Source: Pedobacter sp. W3I1
GTDB lineage: Bacteria; Bacteroidota; Bacteroidia; Sphingobacteriales; Sphingobacteriaceae
DNA length: 64,000 nt
Assembly: GCF_030816015.1 (NCBI RefSeq)
Contig: NZ_JAUSXN010000001.1
Span: forward strand, 4,836,001 to 4,900,000
Direction: 5' to 3'
The position numbers and the translations under genes were made by a program. Shown in pieces: positions 27,100 through 33,791 of the stretch. The notes beneath the pieces are model-generated. The model saw only the letters and a program-made list of their open reading frames with translations. It made no database searches and was not told where the DNA came from. How positions within the stretch are numbered: position 1 is the first letter of the stretch; each line of letters begins with the position of its first letter.

Positions 27100-27133
27100 C
27101 TATAGAATTTATAGTAATTAATTTTTACTTTTG
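27100..27133 (+). promoter_or_regulatory. Palindromic operator plus -7 promoter box
   Basis: CTATAGAATTTATAG (27100-27114) lies 11 bp upstream of TACTTTTG (27126-27133), an exact match to the Bacteroidota -7 consensus TAnnTTTG. The palindrome occupies the -33 region, where a recognisable TTTG element is missing, so an activator or repressor is expected there. Transcription would begin near 27139 and run through the tRNA-Cys-like sequence and the SAM-I riboswitch. An Rrf2-type sulfur regulator is one candidate binder (inference only). Confidence 0.6.
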
Positions 27134-27183
27134 CTGAGTCTTCTTCAAAAAGTGACTTATAAAGCTATTTGAAAGGATCATAT

Positions 27184-27254
27184 AGTCATGTGGCCGAGTG
27201 GTTAGGTAAAGGTCTGCAAAACCTAGTACGGCGGTTCGATTCCGTCCATGACGT
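27184..27254 (+). tRNA. tRNA-Cys (GCA), atypical
   Basis: A 71-nt cloverleaf: acceptor 27184-27190 / 27247-27253, D arm with GG at 27200-27201, anticodon loop CTGCAAA (27214-27220, anticodon GCA), T arm GGCGG / CCGTC with loop TTCGATT, and discriminator T73 (27254), the main identity base of tRNA-Cys. Two pairs are broken: A1-G72 at the acceptor end and A27-A43 in the anticodon stem. CCA is not encoded (TCT follows at 27254-27256). It may be a working tRNA with weak ends, or a tRNA-like element of the riboswitch transcript. Confidence 0.7.
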
Positions 27255-27279
27255 CTAAACATTAAATTGTTTAATATAC

Positions 27280-27377
27280 ACTTATCAAGAAAGACGGAGG
27301 GAATGGCCCTTTGATGTCTTAGCAACCTGTTGCATAACAAGGTGCTAATTCCTTCTGCAATTGCAGAAAAGATGAGT
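27280..27377 (+). promoter_or_regulatory. SAM-I (S-box) riboswitch
   Basis: The aptamer is complete. P1 pairs ACTTATC (27280-27286) with GATGAGT (27371-27377). P2 pairs AAGAC with GTCTT and contains the conserved GGAGGGA...TGGCCC core. P3 contains AGCAACC and ends CAAGGTGCTAATTCC, the most conserved S-box string. P4 is the perfect hairpin TTCTGCAATTGCAGAA. No intrinsic terminator follows, so control is probably translational. AAACTCAT (27444-27451), just before the next ATG, is complementary to ATGAGTTT (27372-27379) of P1. No methionine or cysteine biosynthesis gene follows within the window. Confidence 0.93.
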
Positions 27378-27455
27378 TTGAAAGCAGATTCTTACTGTTT
27401 TCGACGGACTATCGACGGCTACCCTTTCTGAAACTTGCAATTAAAACTCATTCAT

Positions 27456-27638
27456 ATGTCGGTATATTTTGATTACCCATCCATCAGGGATTTTTTCGAG
27501 ATCCACGGAAACACCTCCTGCGAAAAATTAGATGATTATGAAAATTGTAGAGCAGAATCAGATCGGCTTTATAACGAACAGCTAGAGCAATCCAATGAAG
27601 AAATTCATGATAAAGATGAACAAAATACAGGCACCTGA
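27456..27638 (+). CDS. 60-aa orphan protein downstream of SAM-I riboswitch
   Basis: Starts at ATG 27456 (MSVYFDYPSIRDFFEIHG...), chosen because it lies 4 nt after the riboswitch-complementary AAACTCAT; seven more codons are open upstream from 27435. The protein is acidic, soluble, with two cysteines (SCEKLDDYENC) and a glutamate/aspartate-rich, low-complexity C-terminus (NEEIHDKDEQNTGT). No signal peptide, membrane segment or family that I recognise. Its position makes it the direct target of the riboswitch, so a link to methionine, SAM or cysteine status is inferred. Confidence 0.6.
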   Translation: MSVYFDYPSIRDFFEIHGNTSCEKLDDYENCRAESDRLYNEQLEQSNEEIHDKDEQNTGT

Positions 27639-27680
27639 GATCAATACAATCGCTCTTATTTATAAAATTAAAAGCCTTCC

Positions 27681-28259
27681 ATGCATTCAGTAAAGAATAA
27701 AATCCGAACGATAATTAAAATATTTTTAATCACTTTAATTTTCCTTAATTTTTCCAATCAAAGCCGGGCACAATCTAAAGATCCATCCCCGCTCAGTTTT
27801 CCTACACCTAAAAATGTAGATCATATGCTCTTTTACCTCCAGCGCGATCCAAATACGAACACTTTAATTTACGCACTAAACCTCAAAGAAAACGGGAGTA
27901 TTAATACCGATGACCCTATTCAGGTTTATTGGATCCGTTATGGTGAAAAAGGGCAGAAAAAAGATCTCGGTTATATCCAACGGAAGTTTGCCTATGGTAT
28001 CGATACGAAGGCCCTTGGAGCCGATAAATATGAATTCAGGTTTGTATCGCATAAAAAACTGCCATTTTACCTGCAAAGATATAGCGATAAAAGCTACCAT
28101 GTTTCGGTAACGATAAACAACCGGATTATCAGGGTTACCCGATTGTTTATCAGGATTCAAGGCGGCAGCTTCTGGCTTCCGAATGTAAAATATGGAGAAA
28201 TTGAAGGCATTGAAGAATCTACAGGAAAACCTGTAGTGGAACGGATAAGTGTAAAGTAA
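27681..28259 (+). CDS. DUF4833 domain secreted protein
   Basis: 192 residues. A signal peptide (hydrophobic IKIFLITLIFLNF, cleavage after SRAQ) precedes a compact domain with FPTPKNVDHMLFYLQRDPN, VYWIRYGEKGQKKDLGYIQRKFAYG, and GGSFWLPNVKYGEIEG, which I recognise as DUF4833. Function unknown; export to periplasm or surface is expected. It begins 42 bp after the 60-aa ORF on the same strand, so it may belong to the riboswitch transcript or have its own promoter in the AT-rich gap. Confidence 0.85.
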   Translation: MHSVKNKIRTIIKIFLITLIFLNFSNQSRAQSKDPSPLSFPTPKNVDHMLFYLQRDPNTNTLIYALNLKENGSINTDDPIQVYWIRYGEKGQKKDLGYIQRKFAYGIDTKALGADKYEFRFVSHKKLPFYLQRYSDKSYHVSVTINNRIIRVTRLFIRIQGGSFWLPNVKYGEIEGIEESTGKPVVERISVK

Positions 28260-28316
28260 CCAATTATTAAGTAAGGTACTTGACTCTTCTATCAATGACG
28301 TATGCCAATAAAGAGT

Positions 28317-28413
28317 CGTCATTGCGAGGAGGAACGACGAAGCAATCTTTGCTGCTAGTGATCCTTGCCATAAAGATTGCTTCGCCGGCTGAAAAAGCCT
28401 TCTCGCAATGACG
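28317..28413. repeat. Dispersed inverted repeat (CGTCATTGCGAGGAGG type)
   Basis: CGTCATTGCGAGGAGGAACG...AGCAATCTTT (28317-28350) and its inverted partner AAAGATTGCTTCG...TCTCGCAATGACG (28372-28413). This element is familiar from many Bacteroidota and other genomes as a small interspersed repeat. It sits between convergent genes. Confidence 0.85.
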
Positions 28414-28497
28414 ATTTCTCGCAGCCTATCACCGCAAAATATCCTCTGTTATTTATATTGATTTTTATGAAATAAATTATTCCTCGAAATGACGACC
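28413..28497. repeat. 85-bp element shared with 58083-58170
   Basis: Begins GATTTCTCGCAGCCTATCA, continues with ATTTATATTGATTTTTATGA and AATAAATTATTCCTCGAAAT, ends GACGAC. The same order of blocks is present at 58083-58170. In both places it directly follows an inverted repeat and precedes the stop codon of a minus-strand gene. Confidence 0.7.
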
Positions 28498-28519
28498 TGC
28501 CGCGATAACAACAATACCC

Positions 28520-28795
28520 CTACCTCGGCTCTTTTTTATTGTCAACCGCGGTGCTAAATGTTTTATTAAACTCGCCCTTTATCCATTGTACTTTCCCAGC
28601 TGGCTGCACAGATGGGCCAATGATGTAATTTCCGGTTTCAGTATCGAGGATAACTACAAGATTGTTGGCATTTACTTCGGTGCGGTACCTTCCACCAGTT
28701 TGATCTTGTCCGTTTTTAAAACTGATGGCCGTAAACATTAAGCCTGCGCCTAAGAACCCCAACAAAAGGGATTTTGTGTCAAGTGTAATTTTCAT
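28520..28795 (-). CDS. 91-aa hypothetical envelope protein
   Basis: No family recognised. A hydrophobic N-terminal segment SLLLGFLGAGLMFTAISF could be an uncleaved anchor or signal peptide. The rest is a small polar domain (GRYRTEVNANNLVVILDTETGNYIIGPSVQPAGKVQW) with beta-strand character. Codon use and the clean AT-rich upstream gap support a real gene. Confidence 0.7.
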   Translation of the reverse strand: MKITLDTKSLLLGFLGAGLMFTAISFKNGQDQTGGRYRTEVNANNLVVILDTETGNYIIGPSVQPAGKVQWIKGEFNKTFSTAVDNKKEPR

Positions 28796-28885
28796 ATTCT
28801 AAAGATTTATTTGTGTGTAAAATCAAGATAAGATTTTTGAACGCCACATTTTCATTCTATCAGAAATATTGCAATCTGCTTAAGA

Positions 28886-29350
28886 TTAGATTTTAAACAT
28901 GAGATAAGTTAAGGCAATGGCTATTATGATAATGATTGTCAGCTTAACCAGAAAACTTTTAAGCGGCCTGTTATTTTCTGTTGCATTACCAGCGATGATG
29001 TTTTTAATATCAGTATCCCTACTTTGTTGAGCAACATTGGTTCCAAGCTGGTTTTTCGTTAGCTTTTCTACATAATCTTTACTTTCGGCCAAACCTGCGC
29101 CTGTAGCATCCTTATAACATTTAATTGCATTTAACTTATTGCCCTGGCTCAAAATGGCTAACAATTGTTCGTCAAGATGAGCTGGGTCTGTTATCGGTTT
29201 CTGGCTACCAGTCTGCAATCCATCGGCATAATCTTTAGCATCTTTTAAACCACAATGCACATGATCCATGATTAACTTTACTGCGGCAATTTTTTGGTTA
29301 CTGGCGATTAGCGACAATGCTTCCTGCTGTATATCGGGACTAACATTCAT
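28886..29350 (-). CDS. Tail-anchored protein with two L7/L12 C-terminal-like repeats
   Basis: 154 residues. Two copies of a helix-turn-helix motif like the ribosomal L7/L12 C-terminal domain: ALSLIASNQKIAAVKLIMDH... GLKDAKDYADGL (about 11-45) and LLAILSQGNKLNAIKCYKDA... GLAESKDYVEKL (about 63-96). A linker and a hydrophobic C-terminal helix (about 131-150) follow. There is no signal peptide, so the repeats should face the cytoplasm with the protein anchored by its tail. In ribosomes the motif recruits translation GTPases. Function here unknown. Confidence 0.8.
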   Translation of the reverse strand: MNVSPDIQQEALSLIASNQKIAAVKLIMDHVHCGLKDAKDYADGLQTGSQKPITDPAHLDEQLLAILSQGNKLNAIKCYKDATGAGLAESKDYVEKLTKNQLGTNVAQQSRDTDIKNIIAGNATENNRPLKSFLVKLTIIIIIAIALTYLMFKI

Positions 29351-29497
29351 AAGTTTAAGTTAATAAAATATATAAATAAAGTCGCCGTAAAAAACAGACA
29401 AATTAGACTAGCTTTACAGCAGAAATGCCTATTATTAAAACAATTGAGCTGAGTTCAGCTTTTCAAAAATCATCAAAATCCATAATCAACAAGCCAA

Positions 29498-29986
29498 ATG
29501 AATTACAAAATTTTCTTTATAGTGCTGCTCGCAATGTTTTTTACCCAGGTAAGTTTTGCACAGAAAACTACAACTCCAGACAGTTTATACAATGCAGTGG
29601 TCAAAGCAGATAGCCTTTTATTTCAGGCATTTAACAACTGTGATACGGTAACGTATAGAAAATTCATTAAAGAAGATCTTGAATTTTACCACGATCTTGG
29701 CGGACTTACTGTTGGTGCTGACAAAGAATTGTTATCTATCAAAGAAATGTGTGAACGTGGAAATCACATCCGCAGAGAACTGATTAAAAGCAGTCTTGAG
29801 GTTTATCCTTTAAAAGGTTATGGTGCAGTAGAAATTGGTATTCATCATTTTTACCATACCAATAAGGGTCAAAAAGAAAAAATCAGCGGCACCTATAAAT
29901 TTGTTCATGTTTGGCAATATAAAGATGGACTTTGGAAATTGGCCCGTGTAATCAGCTATGGACATAACGAGATGCACAGTGACTAA
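29498..29986 (+). CDS. DUF4440 / NTF2-like secreted protein
   Basis: 162 residues: signal peptide (KIFFIVLLAMFFTQVSFA), then an NTF2-like domain of the DUF4440 type (LYNAVVKADSLLFQAFNNCD, DLEFYHDLGGLTVGAD, ending YKDGLWKLARVISYGH). Such folds act as small ligand-binding or isomerase-like modules; no catalytic residues can be assigned. The upstream overlapping frame starting 29425 is a shadow. Likely periplasmic. Confidence 0.88.
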   Translation: MNYKIFFIVLLAMFFTQVSFAQKTTTPDSLYNAVVKADSLLFQAFNNCDTVTYRKFIKEDLEFYHDLGGLTVGADKELLSIKEMCERGNHIRRELIKSSLEVYPLKGYGAVEIGIHHFYHTNKGQKEKISGTYKFVHVWQYKDGLWKLARVISYGHNEMHSD

Positions 29987-30156
29987 TTAGAAAACCAGAT
30001 TCCCATCATGGATCAGTGATTTAACAGGTGATGCCCTTGGCACGGCTTCTGCAGAGCTTACATAAACGGTTTCCCCTGCCGGCCCGGTAGGCGTGCATCA
30101 TATCGAAGCACACCTCCAGACACCAACAACAACGTATACAAGTGTATGTATTTCAT
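29987..30156 (-). pseudogene. Possible frameshifted small secreted-protein gene
   Basis: An ATG at 30156 opens MKYIHLYTLLLVSGGVLRYD..., a signal-peptide-like N-terminus, which stops at 30058 after 32 residues. In the next frame an open stretch to a stop at 29987 reads CTPTGPAGETVYVSSAEAVP and on to HDGNLVF, which looks more like a natural protein end. Joining the two needs one frameshift. It begins 11 bp after the stop of the 177-aa gene on the same strand. A genuine 32-aa peptide or chance is also possible. Confidence 0.3.
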
Positions 30157-30167
30157 TATTTGTTTAC

Positions 30168-30701
30168 TCAGCAACCGCCTTTGCGGGGAACACGTTTAAA
30201 AATTACTTTACCATCCCGTTCTACATAATCGCACGATACTATTGGATATGAATACTTAGGCGCGTACGATACGCTATGGCTTCTTATCATTATTTTGTCG
30301 TTAACTTTCAGGCTATGCAATTGCTCAAGTTGAGACTTTTCCGGCTCAAATTTTACAATATAATCGTCGCCATTAATCCTGACCATAACACCGAAACCTA
30401 ATCTTGATCCTGGCGGAAGAGAAAGAGAGGTTACAACAGTCTCCATATTGGTAAAAGCAGTGATATGCTTCCTTATTTTAGCAGCACCGGTAAGCACTTT
30501 TCTACCTTGGGGAGAAGCCTCCCATTTTTTGAACTTGATACCATCAGGGCTAGCCTCCCATTTTTTCCTTTCGGCTTTCCTTTCAGCAGCAGAAAGCGGC
30601 GGCTTCTTAGTCGTTTCATTCTTGATTTCACGATTAGCAAATACTAGTCCGCTTACCACAACCAGTGGTAACATCAGCGCATAAATTACTTTTTTCATCA
30701 T
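30168..30701 (-). CDS. 177-aa hypothetical secreted protein with WEASP repeat
   Basis: No family recognised. A signal peptide (VIYALMLPLVVVSGLVFA) is followed by a charged segment carrying two near-identical units, KKWEASPDG and KKWEASPQG (about residues 47-66). The C-terminal half is beta-rich (GFGVMVRINGDDYIVKFEPE... DKIMIRSHSVSYAPKYSYPIVSCDYVERDGKVIFKR). The start may be either of the first two ATGs. It is divergent from the membrane regulator at 30870 across 168 bp. Confidence 0.75.
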   Translation of the reverse strand: MMKKVIYALMLPLVVVSGLVFANREIKNETTKKPPLSAAERKAERKKWEASPDGIKFKKWEASPQGRKVLTGAAKIRKHITAFTNMETVVTSLSLPPGSRLGFGVMVRINGDDYIVKFEPEKSQLEQLHSLKVNDKIMIRSHSVSYAPKYSYPIVSCDYVERDGKVIFKRVPRKGGC

Positions 30702-30869
30702 TTTTTTGGGTTTATTAAATTACATATAGATTCTCTTGATAGATCGGATAAGACATGCTTTTTCATATGCTATCAAAGTTGACTCAGCAAAATTACTTTG
30801 ATATTTTCCAGCCTGAGTAACTTGGATTGTAAATAAAAATGTAACCTTTGTAAATAAATCGTAAATAGT

Positions 30870-31757
30870 ATGTCTGATAACCGAAATTTCATTTCAGGGA
30901 AAAGCAAGTACCTGTACGTATTGATATTACTTTCGTTTATCGCTGTAATCTGCGCAGCTTTCAGTATGACTGACAGTGCCGGCTTTGATATCGCCAGAAG
31001 AGAAGTTTTGCTCCGCAGGATCGGACATGAACTACTCCTCCTGTCGGGCGACAGCATATCACGGGTGCTGCCGGTAAACAAGATCGCAGAAAATGAATAT
31101 CAAATCAGGTTTGAGAAGGAGCTTACTTTTCAGCCGGGCTTACTGGTAAATACTATACGCCGTTTGTTGGCCAAAGACCCGCTTGCAAGTGATTATGTTG
31201 TCAACGTTCTGAATAGTGGCAACTCCAGTGTAGCCTATGGATACGCTATATCAAAAAATAAAAAAGATGAGATTGTAGCATGTATAGGAAGAGTGCAACC
31301 TAAAGCACGTTACATGATTAACATTAAATTTAAACCGACAGGGGTAAATATCACAAAGAAAGGATATATTCTGGGTAGCCTGCCATTTTTAGCATTTGTT
31401 GGTTTTATTTTTTTGAGAGCTATTAAACCCAGAAGAGCCATACTTAACGATCAGCGCGCCAATGTATTCACGTTAGGATCGGTCTTGTTTGATGCGAAGG
31501 AACGGCAGTTGGTAATAAATAAAAAGGTCATAGACCTGACTGGGACTGAAACCCGTCTGCTGCTTATTTTCGCGTTGTCTCCTAACCAGACGATAGAGAG
31601 AAGCCGGCTGCAAAAAGAGATCTGGGAAGATGAAGGAGTTATTGTAGGGCGGAGCCTGGATATGTTCATATCAAAACTTAGAAAAAAACTGGAACTTGAT
31701 CCGAATATCAACATTGTTGTTATACGCAGCAAGGGATATAAGCTTGAATACCGTTAA
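30870..31757 (+). CDS. Membrane-anchored winged-helix regulator (ToxR-like)
   Basis: 295 residues. A membrane helix near 12-32, an extracytoplasmic region of about 135 residues, a second helix near 170-188, then an OmpR/PhoB-type winged-helix domain (about 197-295: VFTLGSVLFDAKERQLVI... FISKLRKKLELDPNINIVVIRSKGYKLEYR). It has no receiver or kinase domain, so it is a one-component, membrane-bound DNA-binding protein that could couple an envelope signal directly to transcription. DNA-binding part is C-terminal, opposite to ToxR/CadC. Likely targets are neighbours such as the divergent 177-aa gene. Confidence 0.85.
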   Translation: MSDNRNFISGKSKYLYVLILLSFIAVICAAFSMTDSAGFDIARREVLLRRIGHELLLLSGDSISRVLPVNKIAENEYQIRFEKELTFQPGLLVNTIRRLLAKDPLASDYVVNVLNSGNSSVAYGYAISKNKKDEIVACIGRVQPKARYMINIKFKPTGVNITKKGYILGSLPFLAFVGFIFLRAIKPRRAILNDQRANVFTLGSVLFDAKERQLVINKKVIDLTGTETRLLLIFALSPNQTIERSRLQKEIWEDEGVIVGRSLDMFISKLRKKLELDPNINIVVIRSKGYKLEYR

Positions 31758-31796
31758 AGCATTAAACCACAAATAAAAACTCTTTTTTGATTTCTC

Positions 31797-33716
31797 TTAC
31801 AAACTGTAGATTACCCCTGTAAATCCACCTCGGGGAAGACACTGAATTTGCTGTATATCTGATCTTTTAACACTTTTGGTTTCACTCTTAATCGACTTGA
31901 CATCTGCTCCGTCTTTGAAAAGATCGAAAGTATAAGCTGAATTACCTAGAAATTTAAAACTTAGATGGAGTGTTTGTGGGGTGTCTTTTCCGTTAAGACC
32001 GGCGACATACCAAAGTTTACCTTTTCTTCTTGCCATCACAACCATTTCACCCGGGTAGCCTTCAATCAGTTTGGTTTCATCCCAGGTTGTAGGAAAACCT
32101 TTTAAAAAATGCTGAGGTCCTTCAGCCAGATGATAAAAAGCAGAGGGTCTGTCTGCAAAATGCTGTAAACCGGATTCAAAAACCACCGCCAATGCCAGCT
32201 CGTGGGCAAAGGAAGTTTTATGCTCATGCTGCGAATCTGAAAACGTTACCGGCGTATAGTCCATCGAACCGATTATATTACGGGTAAATGGAAGCGTGGT
32301 GTTATGCGCAGCAGCTTTATCCGTTAAGATTGAGTTATTGTTATACCATTCTGCCCCGTAAACTGCTTCCGTAGTCATTAAGTTGGGGTAAGTACGGGCC
32401 CAACCGCGAGGTACTGTAGCCCCGTGAAAGTTAACCAGTAAACGGTATTTTGCCGCATCTTCAAGAATGGCAATATAATATTTCATCATATCCTGCTGGT
32501 CTCCTGCAAAAAAATCAACCTTAATACCTGAAACGCCAATACTTTTCAGCCAGGAAAATTCCTTTTCTCTTTTCTCTTTTGTTAACAGCCTGTCTACCGG
32601 AGTTGGCTCAAGCCAATCGGTACCTGAATTGTACCATAAGAGCGTTTTGATGCCCTTACTTTTGGCATAACTCAGCGCATCTTCCAGCTTTCCCCCGTTA
32701 GACATTACATCCCATTCCCAATCGATAAGTACATATGGCCAGTGCATTTTTACCGCGAGATCGATATATTCAATTACTTTCTTGTAATCCTTTGAACCAT
32801 GATTATATGCCCAATATACCCATGCTGCGCTTCCAGGTTCAATCCATTTGCTATCTTTAAGGGTAGAAGGTTCGCTTACATCAGTAATCAATGTACTTTG
32901 TACCAGATCGGCCAGCTCTCCTATTATCATTACATGCCACTGTGATTTCCAGGGGAGGCTGGAAACATCTCCGCCTAACAGGTTCTTTTTTGCGGCAGGA
33001 TAAGTTACTTTATATATGCTATTATTTTGTTTATTATTCAGCCTGGCTGCACAATTCTCCTTGCTAACACCAGCCTCGGAAAGGAGTACCCATAAGGATT
33101 GATGATTAACCTTATATAACGCCGGATATCCCCAGTCGCTATTCTTTTTTTCATTAGTCCCAGTGGTAGAATGTAGAAAAAAATCCTCATAAGCCTGATT
33201 ATATGGCTGCATCCATCTTTCAGTGCCTGCAGGAATTACATAGGCTGTTGCTTCATCTTTAATGGAGATAATAGAGCCCGGGCGATTGGGAAAGCGATAT
33301 CTGAACACAACGCCATCGTTATAAACTTTGAAAGTAATCTTTAGAGGTTGACCGGACGAATTTTTATAATAGAATGTTTTTTCAGTCCCAAAATTCTCAC
33401 AAAACTTGCGCTTTCCGGTTAGCATTTTATACTGATCATGAACAGCAACGGCCTTCCCTTCCTTAACAAATCTAAGATTTGACACAAATTGCTGATCTTC
33501 TCTTGAAATACCTAGTGGTGAGCTTGGCAGCACCTCAATATAAGCGCTTTCTTTTTTATACAGCACCTTAAAATGAGGCTGACCCAAGCCTTCCTGACCA
33601 GCTTGTTGCATTTCCACAACCACTTTAATCTTTTTATTGGGAGACAAAACCTGTTGGGCATACCCTATCGGTCTGAAGACGAGGATAAGGCTCAGACTTA
33701 AAAAAAGACTTTTCAT
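31797..33716 (-). CDS. GH97 glycoside hydrolase, probably retaining alpha-galactosidase type
   Basis: 639 residues with a signal peptide ending GYAQQ. N-terminal GH97 beta-sandwich (about 22-285), catalytic TIM barrel (about 290-560: GSAAWVYWAYNHGSKDY, YVLIDWEWD, LLWYNSG), and C-terminal beta domain. GIKVDFFAGDQQ places an Asp (D401) where retaining GH97 enzymes have their nucleophile; inverting SusB-type alpha-glucosidases use glutamates instead. E450 in TTEAVYG is the likely acid/base. I infer alpha-galactosidase-like specificity. It is the third gene of the GH31-GH3-GH97 operon, 75 bp after GH3. Confidence 0.88.
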   Translation of the reverse strand: MKSLFLSLSLILVFRPIGYAQQVLSPNKKIKVVVEMQQAGQEGLGQPHFKVLYKKESAYIEVLPSSPLGISREDQQFVSNLRFVKEGKAVAVHDQYKMLTGKRKFCENFGTEKTFYYKNSSGQPLKITFKVYNDGVVFRYRFPNRPGSIISIKDEATAYVIPAGTERWMQPYNQAYEDFFLHSTTGTNEKKNSDWGYPALYKVNHQSLWVLLSEAGVSKENCAARLNNKQNNSIYKVTYPAAKKNLLGGDVSSLPWKSQWHVMIIGELADLVQSTLITDVSEPSTLKDSKWIEPGSAAWVYWAYNHGSKDYKKVIEYIDLAVKMHWPYVLIDWEWDVMSNGGKLEDALSYAKSKGIKTLLWYNSGTDWLEPTPVDRLLTKEKREKEFSWLKSIGVSGIKVDFFAGDQQDMMKYYIAILEDAAKYRLLVNFHGATVPRGWARTYPNLMTTEAVYGAEWYNNNSILTDKAAAHNTTLPFTRNIIGSMDYTPVTFSDSQHEHKTSFAHELALAVVFESGLQHFADRPSAFYHLAEGPQHFLKGFPTTWDETKLIEGYPGEMVVMARRKGKLWYVAGLNGKDTPQTLHLSFKFLGNSAYTFDLFKDGADVKSIKSETKSVKRSDIQQIQCLPRGGFTGVIYSL

Positions 33717-33791
33717 TTATTTTTTTATAAAAGTTTATGCTCAGGTACAAATATCTCCTCTAATAAACCCGTTTCAATTGCCCTTGAAATC

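Noticed and set aside
27390..27425. Direct repeat TCGACGG as possible start of a repeat array
   Set aside because: Only two copies, no spacers of fixed length; not a CRISPR.
27876..28322. 148-aa ORF antisense to the DUF4833 gene
   Set aside because: Overlaps a well-supported gene and ends in a dispersed repeat.
28317..28413. Insertion sequence or MITE with coding capacity
   Set aside because: Under 100 bp, no ORF, no target duplication visible; treated as an interspersed repeat.
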